Translations under genes and position numbers: made by a program | Notes under the pieces: model-generated | Told to the model about the DNA's origin: nothing | Database searches by the model: none | The model's input: the letters and a program-made list of their open reading frames with translations, nothing else | NCBI RefSeq assembly: GCF_017104715.1 | Contig: NZ_JAAGPI010000002.1 | Span: 558,001 to 622,000 of the forward strand | DNA length: 64,000 nt | Reading direction: 5' to 3' | DNA from: Burkholderia sp. Ac-20365 | Lineage (GTDB): Bacteria; Pseudomonadota; Gammaproteobacteria; Burkholderiales; Burkholderiaceae | Shown here: positions 8,794 through 19,831 of the stretch, piece after piece | How the letters are laid out: every line of letters begins with the position of its first letter | How positions within the stretch are numbered: the stretch's first letter is position 1

Positions 8794-10230
8794 ATGCATC
8801 GCGCCACCAAGATTGTCGCAACCATCGGCCCCGCATCCAGCACGCAGGACATCCTGCTGCAGATGATTCAGGCGGGCGCCGACGTGGTGCGTCTCAACTT
8901 CTCGCACGGCACCGCCGACGATCATCGTCAGCGCGCGGAGTTCGTGCGTGAAGCGGCCCGGCAGGCAGGCCGCGAGGTTGGCATCATGGCCGACCTGCAA
9001 GGCCCGAAGATTCGTGTCGGTAAATTCGAAAACGGCAAGACCACGCTGGTCGCCGGCAACACCTTTATCCTCGACGCCGAGTGCGAACTCGGTAACGACG
9101 ACCGCGTCGGCCTTGACTACAAGGACCTGCCGCGCGACCTGAAAGCCGGCGACACGCTGCTGCTCAACGACGGCCTGATCGTGCTGACCGTCGCGCGCGT
9201 GATCGGCAGCGAGATTCACACGGTTGTGAAGATCGGCGGCGACCTGTCGAACAACAAGGGTATCAACCGCCAGGGCGGCGGCCTGACGGCGCCGGCGCTG
9301 ACCGCGAAGGACATGGAAGATATCCGCACGGCGATGTCGCTGGGCGCGGATTACGTGGCCGTGTCGTTCCCGAAGAACGCGACGGATATGGAAATGGCGC
9401 GCCAGCTCGCGAATATCGCGGGCGCGCCGTACGGCATCAAGCCGAAGATGATCGCGAAGATCGAGCGCGCCGAGGCGATTCCGGCGCTGCAAGGCATTCT
9501 CGACGCATCGGACGGCATCATGGTCGCGCGTGGCGACCTCGCGGTCGAAGTCGGCAACGCGGCCGTGCCCGCGCTGCAAAAGCGCATGATCAAGATGGCG
9601 CGCGACGCGAACAAGTTCGTCATCACGGCCACGCAGATGATGGAATCGATGATCCACGCTCCCGTGCCGACGCGCGCGGAAGTGTCGGACGTCGCGAACG
9701 CGGTGCTGGACGGCACGGACGCGGTGATGCTGTCGGCGGAATCGGCTGCGGGCAAGTACCCGGTGCAGACCATCGAAACGATGGCTGCCATCTGCGTCGA
9801 AGCCGAGAAGTCCGAGCACGTCGAGCTGGACAAGGATTTCCTCGACCGCACGTTCACGCGCATCGACCAGTCGATCGCCATGGGCGCGCTGTTCACCGCT
9901 TACCACCTGGGCGCCAAGGCGATCGTCGCGCTGACGGAGTCGGGCTCGACGGCGCTGTGGATGTCGCGTCACTGGACGCACGTGCCCATTTTCGCGCTGA
10001 CGCCCCGTACGGGCAGCGAGCGCGCGATGGCGATCTACCGCAACGTGACGTCGCTGCATCTGGACACCAGCAGCGACCGCGACATCGCGCTCGCGCAGGC
10101 GCTCGAAGTGGTGGTCGGCAAGGGCTACGCGGCACGCGGCGACATGGTCGTGCTGACGGTGGGCGAGCCGATGGGCCAGGCAGGCGGCACGAACACGCTG
10201 AAGATCGTGCGTGTGGGCGAGCCGGTCTGA
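8794..10230 (+). CDS. pyk: Pyruvate kinase
   Basis: A 478-residue pyruvate kinase that makes pyruvate and ATP from phosphoenolpyruvate and ADP. Motifs in order: MHRATKIVATIGPASS, RLNFSHGTADDH, MADLQGPKIRVGKF, the active-site block KMIAKIERAEAIPALQGI, DGIMVARGDLAVE, ATQMMESMIHAPVPTRAEVSDVANAVLDGTDAVMLSAESA, and a C-terminal regulatory domain ending GGTNTLKIVRVGEPV. I chose the ATG at 8794 because GAGGAG sits 6-10 bases before it and the family starts there. The same frame continues open upstream to 8320 (separate entry). A hairpin at 10249-10279 follows the stop. Confidence 0.96.
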   Translation: MHRATKIVATIGPASSTQDILLQMIQAGADVVRLNFSHGTADDHRQRAEFVREAARQAGREVGIMADLQGPKIRVGKFENGKTTLVAGNTFILDAECELGNDDRVGLDYKDLPRDLKAGDTLLLNDGLIVLTVARVIGSEIHTVVKIGGDLSNNKGINRQGGGLTAPALTAKDMEDIRTAMSLGADYVAVSFPKNATDMEMARQLANIAGAPYGIKPKMIAKIERAEAIPALQGILDASDGIMVARGDLAVEVGNAAVPALQKRMIKMARDANKFVITATQMMESMIHAPVPTRAEVSDVANAVLDGTDAVMLSAESAAGKYPVQTIETMAAICVEAEKSEHVELDKDFLDRTFTRIDQSIAMGALFTAYHLGAKAIVALTESGSTALWMSRHWTHVPIFALTPRTGSERAMAIYRNVTSLHLDTSSDRDIALAQALEVVVGKGYAARGDMVVLTVGEPMGQAGGTNTLKIVRVGEPV

Positions 10231-10248
10231 GCGCAGCAAGATGAGCCA

Positions 10249-10279
10249 GCCATGACCCGTTGAAGCAGCGGGTCATGGC
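10249..10279 (+). terminator. Hairpin after pyk
   Basis: A perfect 11-bp stem GCCATGACCCG (10249-10259) with CGGGTCATGGC (10269-10279) and a 9-nt loop, 18 bp after the pyk stop. There is no U-run, so it may protect the 3' end rather than terminate by itself. Confidence 0.45.
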
Positions 10280-10295
10280 AAGCCGCAACGGCACG

Positions 10296-10378
10296 CGTGA
10301 AGCAGAGTGCCGTGTCCCGCCAAGAGAGGCGGCGCACCGGGTTTGGGAGAGTGCGCTCGGGACACGGTCTGCTTCACG
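10296..10378. repeat. Large imperfect inverted repeat upstream of fba
   Basis: Arm 1 (10296-10319) is CGTGAAGCAGA, then gtg, then CCGTGTCCCG. Arm 2 (10358-10378) is the exact reverse complement of arm 1 without the three-base bulge. The 38 bases between are GC-rich. Two small hairpins follow before the fba start: TGCAC-aaaa-GTGCA near 10386-10399 and AGATT-AATCT near 10421-10437. This could be a structured leader or a protein-binding site for fba; the sequence does not decide which. Confidence 0.6.
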
Positions 10379-10448
10379 GTAAAATTGCACAAAAGTGCAC
10401 AAATAGATGCCGTCGGCACAGATTTCGTTTCAATCTATGGAGTAATCA

Positions 10449-11513
10449 ATGCCTCTCGTATCAATGCGTCAACTGCTGGACCATGCCGCCGAACACGGTT
10501 ATGGACTTCCGGCATTCAACGTAAACAATCTGGAGCAGGTGCAGGCCATCATGGCGGCGGCCGATCAGGTCAACGCGCCGGTGATCATGCAGGCGTCGGC
10601 AGGCGCGCGTAAGTACGCGGGCGAGCCGTTCCTGCGTCATCTGATCGAAGCTGCTGTCGAGTCGTATCCGCACATTCCGGTCGTGATGCACCAGGATCAC
10701 GGCCAGTCGCCGGCAGTGTGTATGGCCGCGATCCGCAGCGGGTTCACGAGCGTGATGATGGACGGCTCGCTCGAAGCCGACGGCAAGACGGTGGCGTCGT
10801 ATGAGTACAACGTCGATGTGTCGCGCAAGGTCGTTGAAGCCGCGCACTCGATCGGCGTGACGGTTGAAGCGGAACTGGGCGTGCTCGGTTCGCTCGAAAC
10901 GATGATGGGCGACAAGGAAGACGACCACGGTGCGGAAGGCGCGATGACGCGCGAGCAACTGTTGACCGACGTCGAGCAGGCGGCGGACTTCGTGAAGCTG
11001 ACGCAATGTGACGCACTGGCCATCGCAATTGGCACGTCGCACGGCGCGTACAAGTTTTCGAAAAAGCCGACGGGCGATATCCTGTCGATTCAACGCATCA
11101 AGGAAATTCACCAGCGCATTCCGAACACGCACCTGGTGATGCACGGTTCGTCGTCGGTGCCGCAGGAACTGCTGGCCGAGATTCGCGAATTCGGCGGCGA
11201 CATGAAGGAAACCTACGGCGTGCCCGTCGAGGAAATCCAGACGGGCATCAAGTTTGGCGTGCGCAAGATCAATATCGACACCGATCTGCGTCTTGCCATC
11301 ACGGGCGCGATCCGCCGCTACATGGCGCAAAACCCGTCGAAGTTCGATCCGCGCGACTACCTGAAGCCGGCTCGCGAAGCCGCGAAGAAGGTCTGTGTGG
11401 ACCGGTATCTGGCGTTCGGCTGCGAAGGCCAGGCGTCGAAGATCAAGCCGGTCTCGCTGGACAAGATCGCTGAGAAGTACAAGTCGGGCGAGCTCGCACA
11501 AGTCGTTCGCTAG
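10449..11513 (+). CDS. fba: Class II fructose-bisphosphate aldolase
   Basis: A 354-residue zinc-dependent aldolase that cleaves or forms fructose-1,6-bisphosphate in glycolysis, gluconeogenesis and the Calvin cycle. Signatures: [26 protein letters not shown], the zinc-ligand segment [46 protein letters not shown] and [17 protein letters not shown]. The length and the extended C-terminal part ([25 protein letters not shown]) match the Calvin-cycle-type subtype common in Betaproteobacteria. GGAG lies 9 bases before the ATG. The gene stands alone between an inverted-repeat leader and a strong terminator. Confidence 0.96.
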   Translation: MPLVSMRQLLDHAAEHGYGLPAFNVNNLEQVQAIMAAADQVNAPVIMQASAGARKYAGEPFLRHLIEAAVESYPHIPVVMHQDHGQSPAVCMAAIRSGFTSVMMDGSLEADGKTVASYEYNVDVSRKVVEAAHSIGVTVEAELGVLGSLETMMGDKEDDHGAEGAMTREQLLTDVEQAADFVKLTQCDALAIAIGTSHGAYKFSKKPTGDILSIQRIKEIHQRIPNTHLVMHGSSSVPQELLAEIREFGGDMKETYGVPVEEIQTGIKFGVRKINIDTDLRLAITGAIRRYMAQNPSKFDPRDYLKPAREAAKKVCVDRYLAFGCEGQASKIKPVSLDKIAEKYKSGELAQVVR

Positions 11514-11598
11514 GCGGCATTCGGGCGTGGGGTTTGCGCCCGTTGGTTCGCTGTTCGCGTAGTACGCGCCTGGCCATCTGGCCAGGTTGTCGTCAGAT

Positions 11599-11637
11599 CG
11601 CCGTTCCCGCAATATCGGGGGAACGGCGTTTCCCTTT
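11599..11637 (+). terminator. Rho-independent terminator after fba
   Basis: CGCCGTTCCC (11599-11608) pairs perfectly with GGGAACGGCG (11619-11628), followed by TTTCCCTTTT. A second small hairpin, GGGCA-TGCCC with a T-rich loop (11644-11660) and then CATTTTT, lies only 14 bases before the purC start and might act as a minor attenuator. Confidence 0.75.
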
Positions 11638-11680
11638 TGTTCCGGGCAGTTTTTTTGCCCCATTTTTGTGAATCACGACG

Positions 11681-12571
11681 ATGTCTACCCTCTACGAATC
11701 CACGCTCCGCTCGCTGCCGCTGCTCGGCCGCGGCAAGGTCCGCGACAACTACGCGGTGGGCAACGACCAGCTGCTGATCGTCACGACGGACCGTCTGTCC
11801 GCGTTCGACGTCATCATGGGCGAGCCGATTCCGGACAAGGGTCGCGTGCTGAACCAGATGGCGAACTTCTGGTTCGACAAGCTCAAGCACGTCGTGCCGA
11901 ATCACCTGACGGGTGTTGCCCCCGAAACTGTCGTCGCACCTGATGAAGTCGAGCAGGTGAAGGGCCGCGCAGTCGTGGTCAAGCGCCTCGAACCGATTCT
12001 CGTCGAAGCCGTGGTGCGCGGTTACCTGGCCGGCAGCGGCTGGAAGGACTATCAGGCAACGGGCGCCGTGTGCGGCGTGCAGTTGCCCGAAGGTCTGCAG
12101 AACGCGCAGAAGCTGCCCGAGCCGATCTTCACGCCGGCAGCGAAGGCCGAAATGGGCCACCACGACGAGAACATCACGTTTGATGAGATGGAACGCCGCA
12201 TCGGCACCGAACTGTCGGCGACGATCCGCGACATCTCGATCCGCCTGTACAAGGAAGCGGCTGATTACGCAGCCACGCGCGGCATCATCATCGCGGACAC
12301 GAAGTTCGAATTCGGTCTGGACGACAAGGGCCAGCTGTATCTGATGGACGAAGCGCTGACGGCTGATTCGTCGCGTTTCTGGCCGGCGGATCAGTACCAG
12401 GTCGGCACCAACCCGCCGTCGTTCGACAAGCAGTTCGTGCGCGACTGGCTCGAAACCCAGCCGTGGAAGAAAGAGCCGCCCGCACCGAAGCTGCCGGACG
12501 AGGTCGTCACGAAGACGGCAGAGAAGTATCAGGAAGCGCTCGAGCGCCTGACGGGTCAGAAGCTCGCCTAA
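11681..12571 (+). CDS. purC: Phosphoribosylaminoimidazole-succinocarboxamide synthase
   Basis: A 296-residue SAICAR synthetase. It joins CAIR and aspartate with ATP hydrolysis in de novo purine synthesis. The family start [16 protein letters not shown] (phosphate-binding loop), [40 protein letters not shown] and [13 protein letters not shown] are all present. Length matches the longer bacterial/fungal type rather than the short E. coli type. It is followed 25 bp later by purE and then purK, placing three consecutive purine steps in one transcript. Confidence 0.97.
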   Translation: MSTLYESTLRSLPLLGRGKVRDNYAVGNDQLLIVTTDRLSAFDVIMGEPIPDKGRVLNQMANFWFDKLKHVVPNHLTGVAPETVVAPDEVEQVKGRAVVVKRLEPILVEAVVRGYLAGSGWKDYQATGAVCGVQLPEGLQNAQKLPEPIFTPAAKAEMGHHDENITFDEMERRIGTELSATIRDISIRLYKEAADYAATRGIIIADTKFEFGLDDKGQLYLMDEALTADSSRFWPADQYQVGTNPPSFDKQFVRDWLETQPWKKEPPAPKLPDEVVTKTAEKYQEALERLTGQKLA

Positions 12572-12596
12572 GCGCAGCGCATACGGAAAAAGCAAG

Positions 12597-14395
<1,799 letters not shown>

Positions 14396-14407
14396 GCACG
14401 AGCCTGT

Positions 14408-15451
14408 ATGCCGGATCAAACGAAACCTGCCGATGTGACATCGAGCGTCGGCGCTGACGAGATCGCGCGCGCCGCGGCGCTGCTCGATGCGGGACAACTC
14501 GTCGCGTTCCCTACCGAGACGGTCTATGGACTCGGCGGCGATGCCGAAAGTCCTGATGCCGTCGCGCGCATTTATGCGGCGAAGGGCAGGCCGGCGAATC
14601 ATCCAGTGATCGTGCATCTCGCGCCTGGCGGCGATCCGAATTATTGGGTCGAGCAGTTGCCGTCCGACGCGCAGCGTTTGATCGACGCGTTCTGGCCGGG
14701 TCCGCTTACGCTGATTCTCAAACGCGCTGCGCATATTCCTGCCGCGGTGAGCGGAGGGCAGGATTCGGTTGGATTGCGATGTCCGTCGCATCCGGTTGCG
14801 CAGGCGTTGCTGACTGCGTTTAGCGCGTTGCGCAACGGGCATGGCGGCGTGGCTGCGCCGTCGGCGAATCGTTTCGGGCATGTCAGTCCGACCACCGCAC
14901 AGCATGTGCGCGACGAGTTCGGCGACGCGATTCATGTGCTCGACGGCGGCTCGTCGGATGTGGGCATCGAATCCACAATTGTCGATCTGTCGCGCGGTTT
15001 TCCTGCGTTGCTGCGGCCGGGCCATGTCACGCCGCAGGACATCGCCGACGTGCTCGGCGAAATGCCGCGTCTGCCGGATGGTTCGGACGCGAGCGCGCCG
15101 CGTGCTTCGGGTACGTTGAAGGCGCACTACGCGCCACGTACGCCGCTCGCGCTCTTGCCGTTCGATGTGCTCGAGCCGTTGCTGGCTGCGCGCGCGCCCG
15201 GCGAACGCGTTGCGCTGGTTGCGCGCGTTTCGCGTGCGGGACGCTGGGCGGAAGCGGAAGGGGTGCACTTTGTCGCCGCGCCGGAAGATCCGCATCTGTA
15301 TGCGCGCGATCTCTATGGCTTGCTGCGCGCGCTGGATCGTGCAAACGTCTCGCGGATTCTGATCGAGAAATTGCCGGATACGATCGAATGGATTGCCGTT
15401 AATGACCGGTTGGGTCGCGCAGCGGCGGCATTCGAGGCACAGGACGCCTGA
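14408..15451 (+). CDS. Threonylcarbamoyl-AMP synthase (Sua5 type)
   Basis: A 347-residue Sua5-type enzyme that makes threonylcarbamoyl-AMP from threonine, bicarbonate and ATP for t6A37 modification of ANN-decoding tRNAs. The YrdC domain (about 15-215) has FPTETVYGLGGDAESPDAVARIYAAKGRPANHP, FWPGPLTLIL and AAPSANRFGHVSPTTAQHV. The C-terminal Sua5 domain (about 240-345) follows a linker near SGTLKAHYAPRTPLALL. This makes it the long Sua5 form rather than the short YrdC/TsaC form. It is the last gene of the purC-E-K run and ends before a bidirectional terminator. Confidence 0.93.
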   Translation: MPDQTKPADVTSSVGADEIARAAALLDAGQLVAFPTETVYGLGGDAESPDAVARIYAAKGRPANHPVIVHLAPGGDPNYWVEQLPSDAQRLIDAFWPGPLTLILKRAAHIPAAVSGGQDSVGLRCPSHPVAQALLTAFSALRNGHGGVAAPSANRFGHVSPTTAQHVRDEFGDAIHVLDGGSSDVGIESTIVDLSRGFPALLRPGHVTPQDIADVLGEMPRLPDGSDASAPRASGTLKAHYAPRTPLALLPFDVLEPLLAARAPGERVALVARVSRAGRWAEAEGVHFVAAPEDPHLYARDLYGLLRALDRANVSRILIEKLPDTIEWIAVNDRLGRAAAAFEAQDA

Positions 15452-15490
15452 CGTGCATCTGCACGTTCGCAAAGCAGACGCATCAAAACA

Positions 15491-15522
15491 AAAAGCCCGG
15501 TTCGCAAGAGCCGGGCTTTTTT
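15491..15522. terminator. Bidirectional rho-independent terminator
   Basis: AAAAGCCCGG (15491-15500) and CCGGGCTTTT (15511-15520) form a perfect 10-bp stem with a 10-nt loop, with a T-run on the plus strand and an A-run before it. It lies between convergent genes (Sua5 gene ending 15451 and the GDSL gene ending 15542) and can serve both. Confidence 0.88.
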
Positions 15523-15541
15523 CCTTCAGGACGAACGGGAA

Positions 15542-16735
15542 TTACTTGCCCAGACCCGTCGCTGCGATCTTGCCTTCGACGAACGTCGCAAACGCGGCGT
15601 GTGCGTGAGTCGTCGGGTGGATCGTGTCGGCGAATACGTACGACTGGTCTGCGCCCGCGACCGTCAGCGTATTCGGCGAGCAGAACAGCGACGACGCGAA
15701 CTGCGAGCCATACTGCGCCGCCGTCATGCCGCCCGTCAGCACGGACGGATTCGCCGTCGCGTAAGCCGTTGCGTTCGCGGCCATCTGCGTGATGTTGCAG
15801 GCCGTGCCCGTAGTGTTGCTAAAGCCTTGCGCCGACGGATTGGCCAGCAGCGGCGTGAGCCAGTCGCTGGTCGACACGTAGATGACCTTGGACGACAGTC
15901 CAGCCGTTGCCAGCGCCAGCTGTACCGCGCCGTTGTAGGTCGCGACGATGCCCGAAACGATCGTAGGCACCTGCGCCGACCCCAGCTGCGTGGCAAGCTG
16001 CGCCGCCAGCGGCGTCTTGCCGATGTCCGGCACGTCCATCACCACCACGTGCGTTGCGCCCTTCGCGAGGATCGTGCCGATCTGCGTCACGAGCGCCTGC
16101 GCCATCGGGCCGAGCGTCGTCCCCGCAACGCTTTGCACGATGGCGGAAGCCTGAGTCGGATTGGACGCGATCTGCGTCGAGATGCTGGTCAGCATTGCGG
16201 ACAGGTTCTGCAGAATGTCGTTCGCGCCGCCGTTGATCAGCACGAGCTGATTCGCATTGAAGCTGCCGTGATCGGTCAGGTATTGCTGAACCTGTTGCGT
16301 GACGGGCCACGTGGTCGCTGCCTGGCTGTTGGGCGCATAGCCGTTGCCGTCGACGCGCGACACGTCGGAGCCGCCCTGCGCATAGCCCAGGCCGCCATTA
16401 GCCACCAGCGGCTTGCCGAAGCCGCCCACGAACGCCGGCGTCAACGTCCCGCCGTAGTATTCAGCAACCTTCTGCGTCCATACCTCGCCCGGATTCGTCG
16501 TAAAACGGCCACCGCCAAAGCTCGACGTGATCACGGGCGAATACGTGCCGACATCCGACAGGCTGTCCCCGAACGACACCACCTGCAGATTGACCCCGCC
16601 TGCCGGCGTGCTGCTCGCGTTGTTGTTATTGTTGTTGTCACTGCCGCCGCATGCGACGAGCGTGGCGAAGGCCGCGCATGCGATTGCGATGCGCGCGATA
16701 CGCACGACGCCAGTGTTGTTCGATGCTTGCTTCAT
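15542..16735 (-). CDS. SGNH/GDSL-family hydrolase lipoprotein
   Basis: A 397-residue exported esterase/lipase-like protein. The N-terminus is a lipoprotein signal (hydrophobic run then LVAC, lipid-modified Cys29), followed by a run of six Asn in a linker. The hydrolase domain starts with VVSFGDSLSDVGTYS (block I, nucleophile Ser), has INGGANDIL (block III Gly/Asn oxyanion residues) and ends with DTIHPTTHAHAAF (block V Asp-x-x-His). Such proteins hydrolyse lipids or acyl esters at the outer membrane or outside the cell; the substrate here is not evident. A perfect 18-bp hairpin (16795-16834) stands 60 bp upstream of the start. Confidence 0.88.
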   Translation of the reverse strand: MKQASNNTGVVRIARIAIACAAFATLVACGGSDNNNNNNASSTPAGGVNLQVVSFGDSLSDVGTYSPVITSSFGGGRFTTNPGEVWTQKVAEYYGGTLTPAFVGGFGKPLVANGGLGYAQGGSDVSRVDGNGYAPNSQAATTWPVTQQVQQYLTDHGSFNANQLVLINGGANDILQNLSAMLTSISTQIASNPTQASAIVQSVAGTTLGPMAQALVTQIGTILAKGATHVVVMDVPDIGKTPLAAQLATQLGSAQVPTIVSGIVATYNGAVQLALATAGLSSKVIYVSTSDWLTPLLANPSAQGFSNTTGTACNITQMAANATAYATANPSVLTGGMTAAQYGSQFASSLFCSPNTLTVAGADQSYVFADTIHPTTHAHAAFATFVEGKIAATGLGK

Positions 16736-16794
16736 AAGGTCCTTATCTCCTCGTATGTACTCGGCCTTGTGCGATGTATCGCGTGAGCCATCTG

Positions 16795-16834
16795 TTGCAG
16801 GCTGTCGTCATGGCGACATGACGACAGCCTGCAA
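16795..16834. repeat. Perfect 18-bp palindromic hairpin
   Basis: TTGCAGGCTGTCGTCATG (16795-16812) and its exact reverse complement (16817-16834) are separated by the tetraloop GCGA. It lies between the stop of the sterol desaturase gene (16859) and the start of the GDSL gene (16735). No U-run follows on either strand, so it is not a classical terminator; it could stabilise an mRNA end or bind a protein. Confidence 0.75.
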
Positions 16835-16858
16835 AACCTTCCCTGCTGATCGCGGCCT

Positions 16859-17779
16859 TTATGCGGCCGCGTTGTTGTTGTGTTGTGCGCGCTCGACGGA
16901 CTCGTGAGCATTCTGTGTGCCGCGCAGGCTCGCGTGATATTGCGCGGCCCATGCGGGCGGCGCGAACAGCGCGCTCAGCCGGTTGCGCCAGCCGCGCACG
17001 CGCGCAAAGTCCTGCGCCATCGACGCCCATTCATGAAACGTCGCCTTCAGCGGGTTATACGTATAAAGCGGCTCGACGATGCCGTACACGGGCGGCTCGC
17101 TCGCATCTTCATCGACATAGCTGCCGAAGAGCCGATCCCAGATGACCAGCACGCCCGCGTAGTTGCGGTCGATATAACGGTCGTTGCGTGCGTGGTGTAC
17201 GCGATGGATCGACGGCGTGTTGAAAACGTATTCGAGCCAGCCGAGCTTGCCGACGGACTGCGTATGCACGAAGAATTGAAACCCGAGATTGATCAGCACG
17301 ATGCCGACGATCTGCTTCGGCGGAAAGCCGAGAAACGCGAGCGGGATCCAGAAGAGCCACATGCCCGCGACGGGATACATCAGGCTCTGACGAAACGCCG
17401 TCGAGAAATTCATCCGCTCCGACGAGTGATGCACGACATGCGCGGCCCACAGCCAGCGCACGCGATGGCTGCAGCGATGAAACACGTAGTAGAGCAGATC
17501 CTGCGCGACGAACAGCACGACGAACGATACCCATCCCGCATGCCAGTCGAACAGCCGGTAGTGCTCGTAGCAATACGCATAAACGGGAATGACGAACAGC
17601 CACGCGAGCTTGTCGGCGCCCTGGTGCATCAGCGCGAGCGCGGTGTTGCACAACGTGTCGCGCCAGCTGTACATACGCGCTTCGGGTTGCGTGCGCCGCG
17701 CGTGCCACGCCTCCCAGCCGATGCACGCGAGAAAGATCGGCGCCATGGCGAGCAGAAGCAATTCGGCATCGAATTGCAT
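16859..17779 (-). CDS. Sterol desaturase / fatty acid hydroxylase family protein
   Basis: A 306-residue integral membrane di-iron protein. The family His clusters are visible: HRCSH (101-105), HVVHH (114-118), a single His in FFVHTQ, and HRVHH near residue 195. Several hydrophobic segments lie between residues 5 and 185. Members hydroxylate or desaturate lipids or hopanoid/sterol-like substrates with O2; the substrate cannot be told from sequence. A strong ribosome binding site (GGAGGGAGA) precedes the ATG. The last residues are Asn/Ala-rich. It is upstream of the GDSL gene on the same strand but a hairpin separates them. Confidence 0.88.
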   Translation of the reverse strand: MQFDAELLLLAMAPIFLACIGWEAWHARRTQPEARMYSWRDTLCNTALALMHQGADKLAWLFVIPVYAYCYEHYRLFDWHAGWVSFVVLFVAQDLLYYVFHRCSHRVRWLWAAHVVHHSSERMNFSTAFRQSLMYPVAGMWLFWIPLAFLGFPPKQIVGIVLINLGFQFFVHTQSVGKLGWLEYVFNTPSIHRVHHARNDRYIDRNYAGVLVIWDRLFGSYVDEDASEPPVYGIVEPLYTYNPLKATFHEWASMAQDFARVRGWRNRLSALFAPPAWAAQYHASLRGTQNAHESVERAQHNNNAAA

Positions 17780-17975
17780 GACGTCTCCCTCCGAGGGTCC
17801 CTGCGGCTTCCTCGAAGGAAGCCGGCATTGTCTTTATTGTTTGAATGCGGCGCTGTCCTGCATGCGGCGTTTGCTATGTACGCCGTCACGCGTGTTTGTG
17901 TGCGCGTTTTTCATACTGCCCGACAGCGTACAACGGCTCGCGGCGCGCCGCGCACCGCTTCGCTAGAAGAAATCT

Positions 17976-19637
17976 TCAGTGCGCGCCGCGGCGCTGAGGG
18001 TTTTTCCTGATTTTGCGGCGCGGTTCGTCGGCGGTTTCTGTAGTGGCTGGAGCCGCCGTGCTGGCGAGCATCGCCGACGGTCCCTGATACACCCATTCGA
18101 GCAGTTCGTCATGCGCGGCGCGTGCGGCTTCTGCGTGCGGATCGTTGATCAGACTCACGACCACGTAACTTTGACCGTCGGCGGATGCGACATAGCCCGC
18201 GATCGCGCGCACGTCGCGCAGCGTGCCCGTCTTGATATGCGCGTTGCCGTTGACGGGCTTCGACGTCAGCCGGTTGCGCATCGTACCGTCGACGCCGACC
18301 ACGGGCAGCGAATCGACGAACACCTGCGCAACAGGGCTCGCGTTCGCGGCCTGCAGCAGATCGGCGAGCGAGAGTGCCGTGATGTGTTCGTCGCGCGACA
18401 GGCCCGAGCCGTTGTCGAGGCTCAGGTATTCCATCGGCAGCGCGCTGCGATGCAGGAACGATTCGATCACGTCCGCCGATTTCGCGGGCGTGGCGGGCGG
18501 CTTGGTCATCGCGGCGCCGATCGTCAGGAACAGATTGCGCGCCATCGTGTTGTTGCTGAACTTGTTGATGTCGTGAACGATGTCCGCGAGCATCGGGCCC
18601 TGGTGCGTCGCGACGAGTTTTGCGTCGATGGGCACGGCGCCTTCGCGCGTCGTGCCGTTGAACGTGCCGCCCGTCTGCTGCCACAGCGCGAGGAAGCCGC
18701 CCGCGAAGAACTGCGTGTGATCGAGCACGGCCACGTTGACGGTGCGCTCGCCGCAACGCAGCGGATAGTCGCCGATGAACGACGCATTGACCACACCGTT
18801 CGCGGCCGGCGTGACGGCTGGCGTCACGAGTTCGCCGCGGCATGGACCGCGCGTCGCGCGCAGTTCGTTGTCGATCTGCAGTTGCGCGAGCGCGGGCAGC
18901 ACGTCGATCTGCACCTTGCCGTCTTCGGATGGCGACATCGTGAACGACAGCGACTTGAACGCATACAGCAGCGGATCGGGACCGACGTTGTACGGCGAAT
19001 TGACATCGTTGTCGAAGGCGGGCAGGTCGCGGGTCGATGGATCGAAGAAACGCTTGTCGAGCACGAGCGCACCGTCGATGCCCGTGATGCCCGCCTTGTG
19101 AATTTTCTGGACGAGATCGATCAGCTCTTCGGGAACGAGCTTCGGGTCTCCCGTTCCCTGGATATACAGATTGCCGTGCAGCACGCCATTGCCGTCGATA
19201 TTGCCTTGCGCCCACGCCGTGGTTTTCCATCGGTAGTCGGGGCCGAGCAACGACAGGCCCGAGTACGTGGTGACGAGTTTCATCGTCGACGCGGGCATCA
19301 TCGGCTTGCCGGCGTTCAGCGCGAGCAGGGGCGTGCGATCACCGACCTTTTCGACGATCACGCTGATCGACGACAGCGGCACGTGCGCGCGCTGCAATCC
19401 TGCCATCACGGCGGGCGGCAACACGGTGCTGACGTTGACGGCGGGCTGCTGTGCTTTTTTGCGGGCCTCGGCGGGAGCGGCGACGGCGAGCGCGGCGCAG
19501 GCGAACAGCACGGCGGCGGCGCGAGTTTTCGCGTTGAGTCCAGCCGCCGGTTCAGCGCGAGCCGAAGTCAGCGTTTTGAAACGACGCCCGAGCGAGCAGG
19601 CATACGACGAGGCTAATGAAACGAAAGCGAGCGGCAT
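17976..19637 (-). CDS. dacB: D-alanyl-D-alanine carboxypeptidase/endopeptidase (PBP4 type)
   Basis: A 553-residue class C penicillin-binding protein (peptidase family S13). It trims and cuts peptidoglycan cross-links in the periplasm. The three active-site motifs are present: SxxK as ASTMK (Ser117, Lys120), SxN as SNN in INKFSNNTMARN, and KTG in HIKTGTLRDV. The large insertion domain between SxxK and SxN is typical of PBP4. A hydrophobic segment at about 38-55 (AAAVLFACAALAVAAPAEA) is the likely signal. The start is uncertain: ATG 19637 or ATG 19718 both leave an unusually long pre-signal stretch, and neither has a clear ribosome binding site. Confidence 0.92.
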   Translation of the reverse strand: MPLAFVSLASSYACSLGRRFKTLTSARAEPAAGLNAKTRAAAVLFACAALAVAAPAEARKKAQQPAVNVSTVLPPAVMAGLQRAHVPLSSISVIVEKVGDRTPLLALNAGKPMMPASTMKLVTTYSGLSLLGPDYRWKTTAWAQGNIDGNGVLHGNLYIQGTGDPKLVPEELIDLVQKIHKAGITGIDGALVLDKRFFDPSTRDLPAFDNDVNSPYNVGPDPLLYAFKSLSFTMSPSEDGKVQIDVLPALAQLQIDNELRATRGPCRGELVTPAVTPAANGVVNASFIGDYPLRCGERTVNVAVLDHTQFFAGGFLALWQQTGGTFNGTTREGAVPIDAKLVATHQGPMLADIVHDINKFSNNTMARNLFLTIGAAMTKPPATPAKSADVIESFLHRSALPMEYLSLDNGSGLSRDEHITALSLADLLQAANASPVAQVFVDSLPVVGVDGTMRNRLTSKPVNGNAHIKTGTLRDVRAIAGYVASADGQSYVVVSLINDPHAEAARAAHDELLEWVYQGPSAMLASTAAPATTETADEPRRKIRKNPQRRGAH

Positions 19638-19831
19638 GAAGGGACAGGATCGGCGGTGAAATCGCGGCGCGGAAAGGTATATGCAAGCACGGGTTGAAAT
19701 TTGCGCTGCACCGTGCAAAAGCGCTCATTGTAGAGAGTTGCTATGACGGTGCGAAAAAAATGATTTGTAGGTGTTTTTTGCGCGTCACGCGTGTAGGTCG
19801 TAATGTGCGAGGGCGGTATGTGATGGGCATT

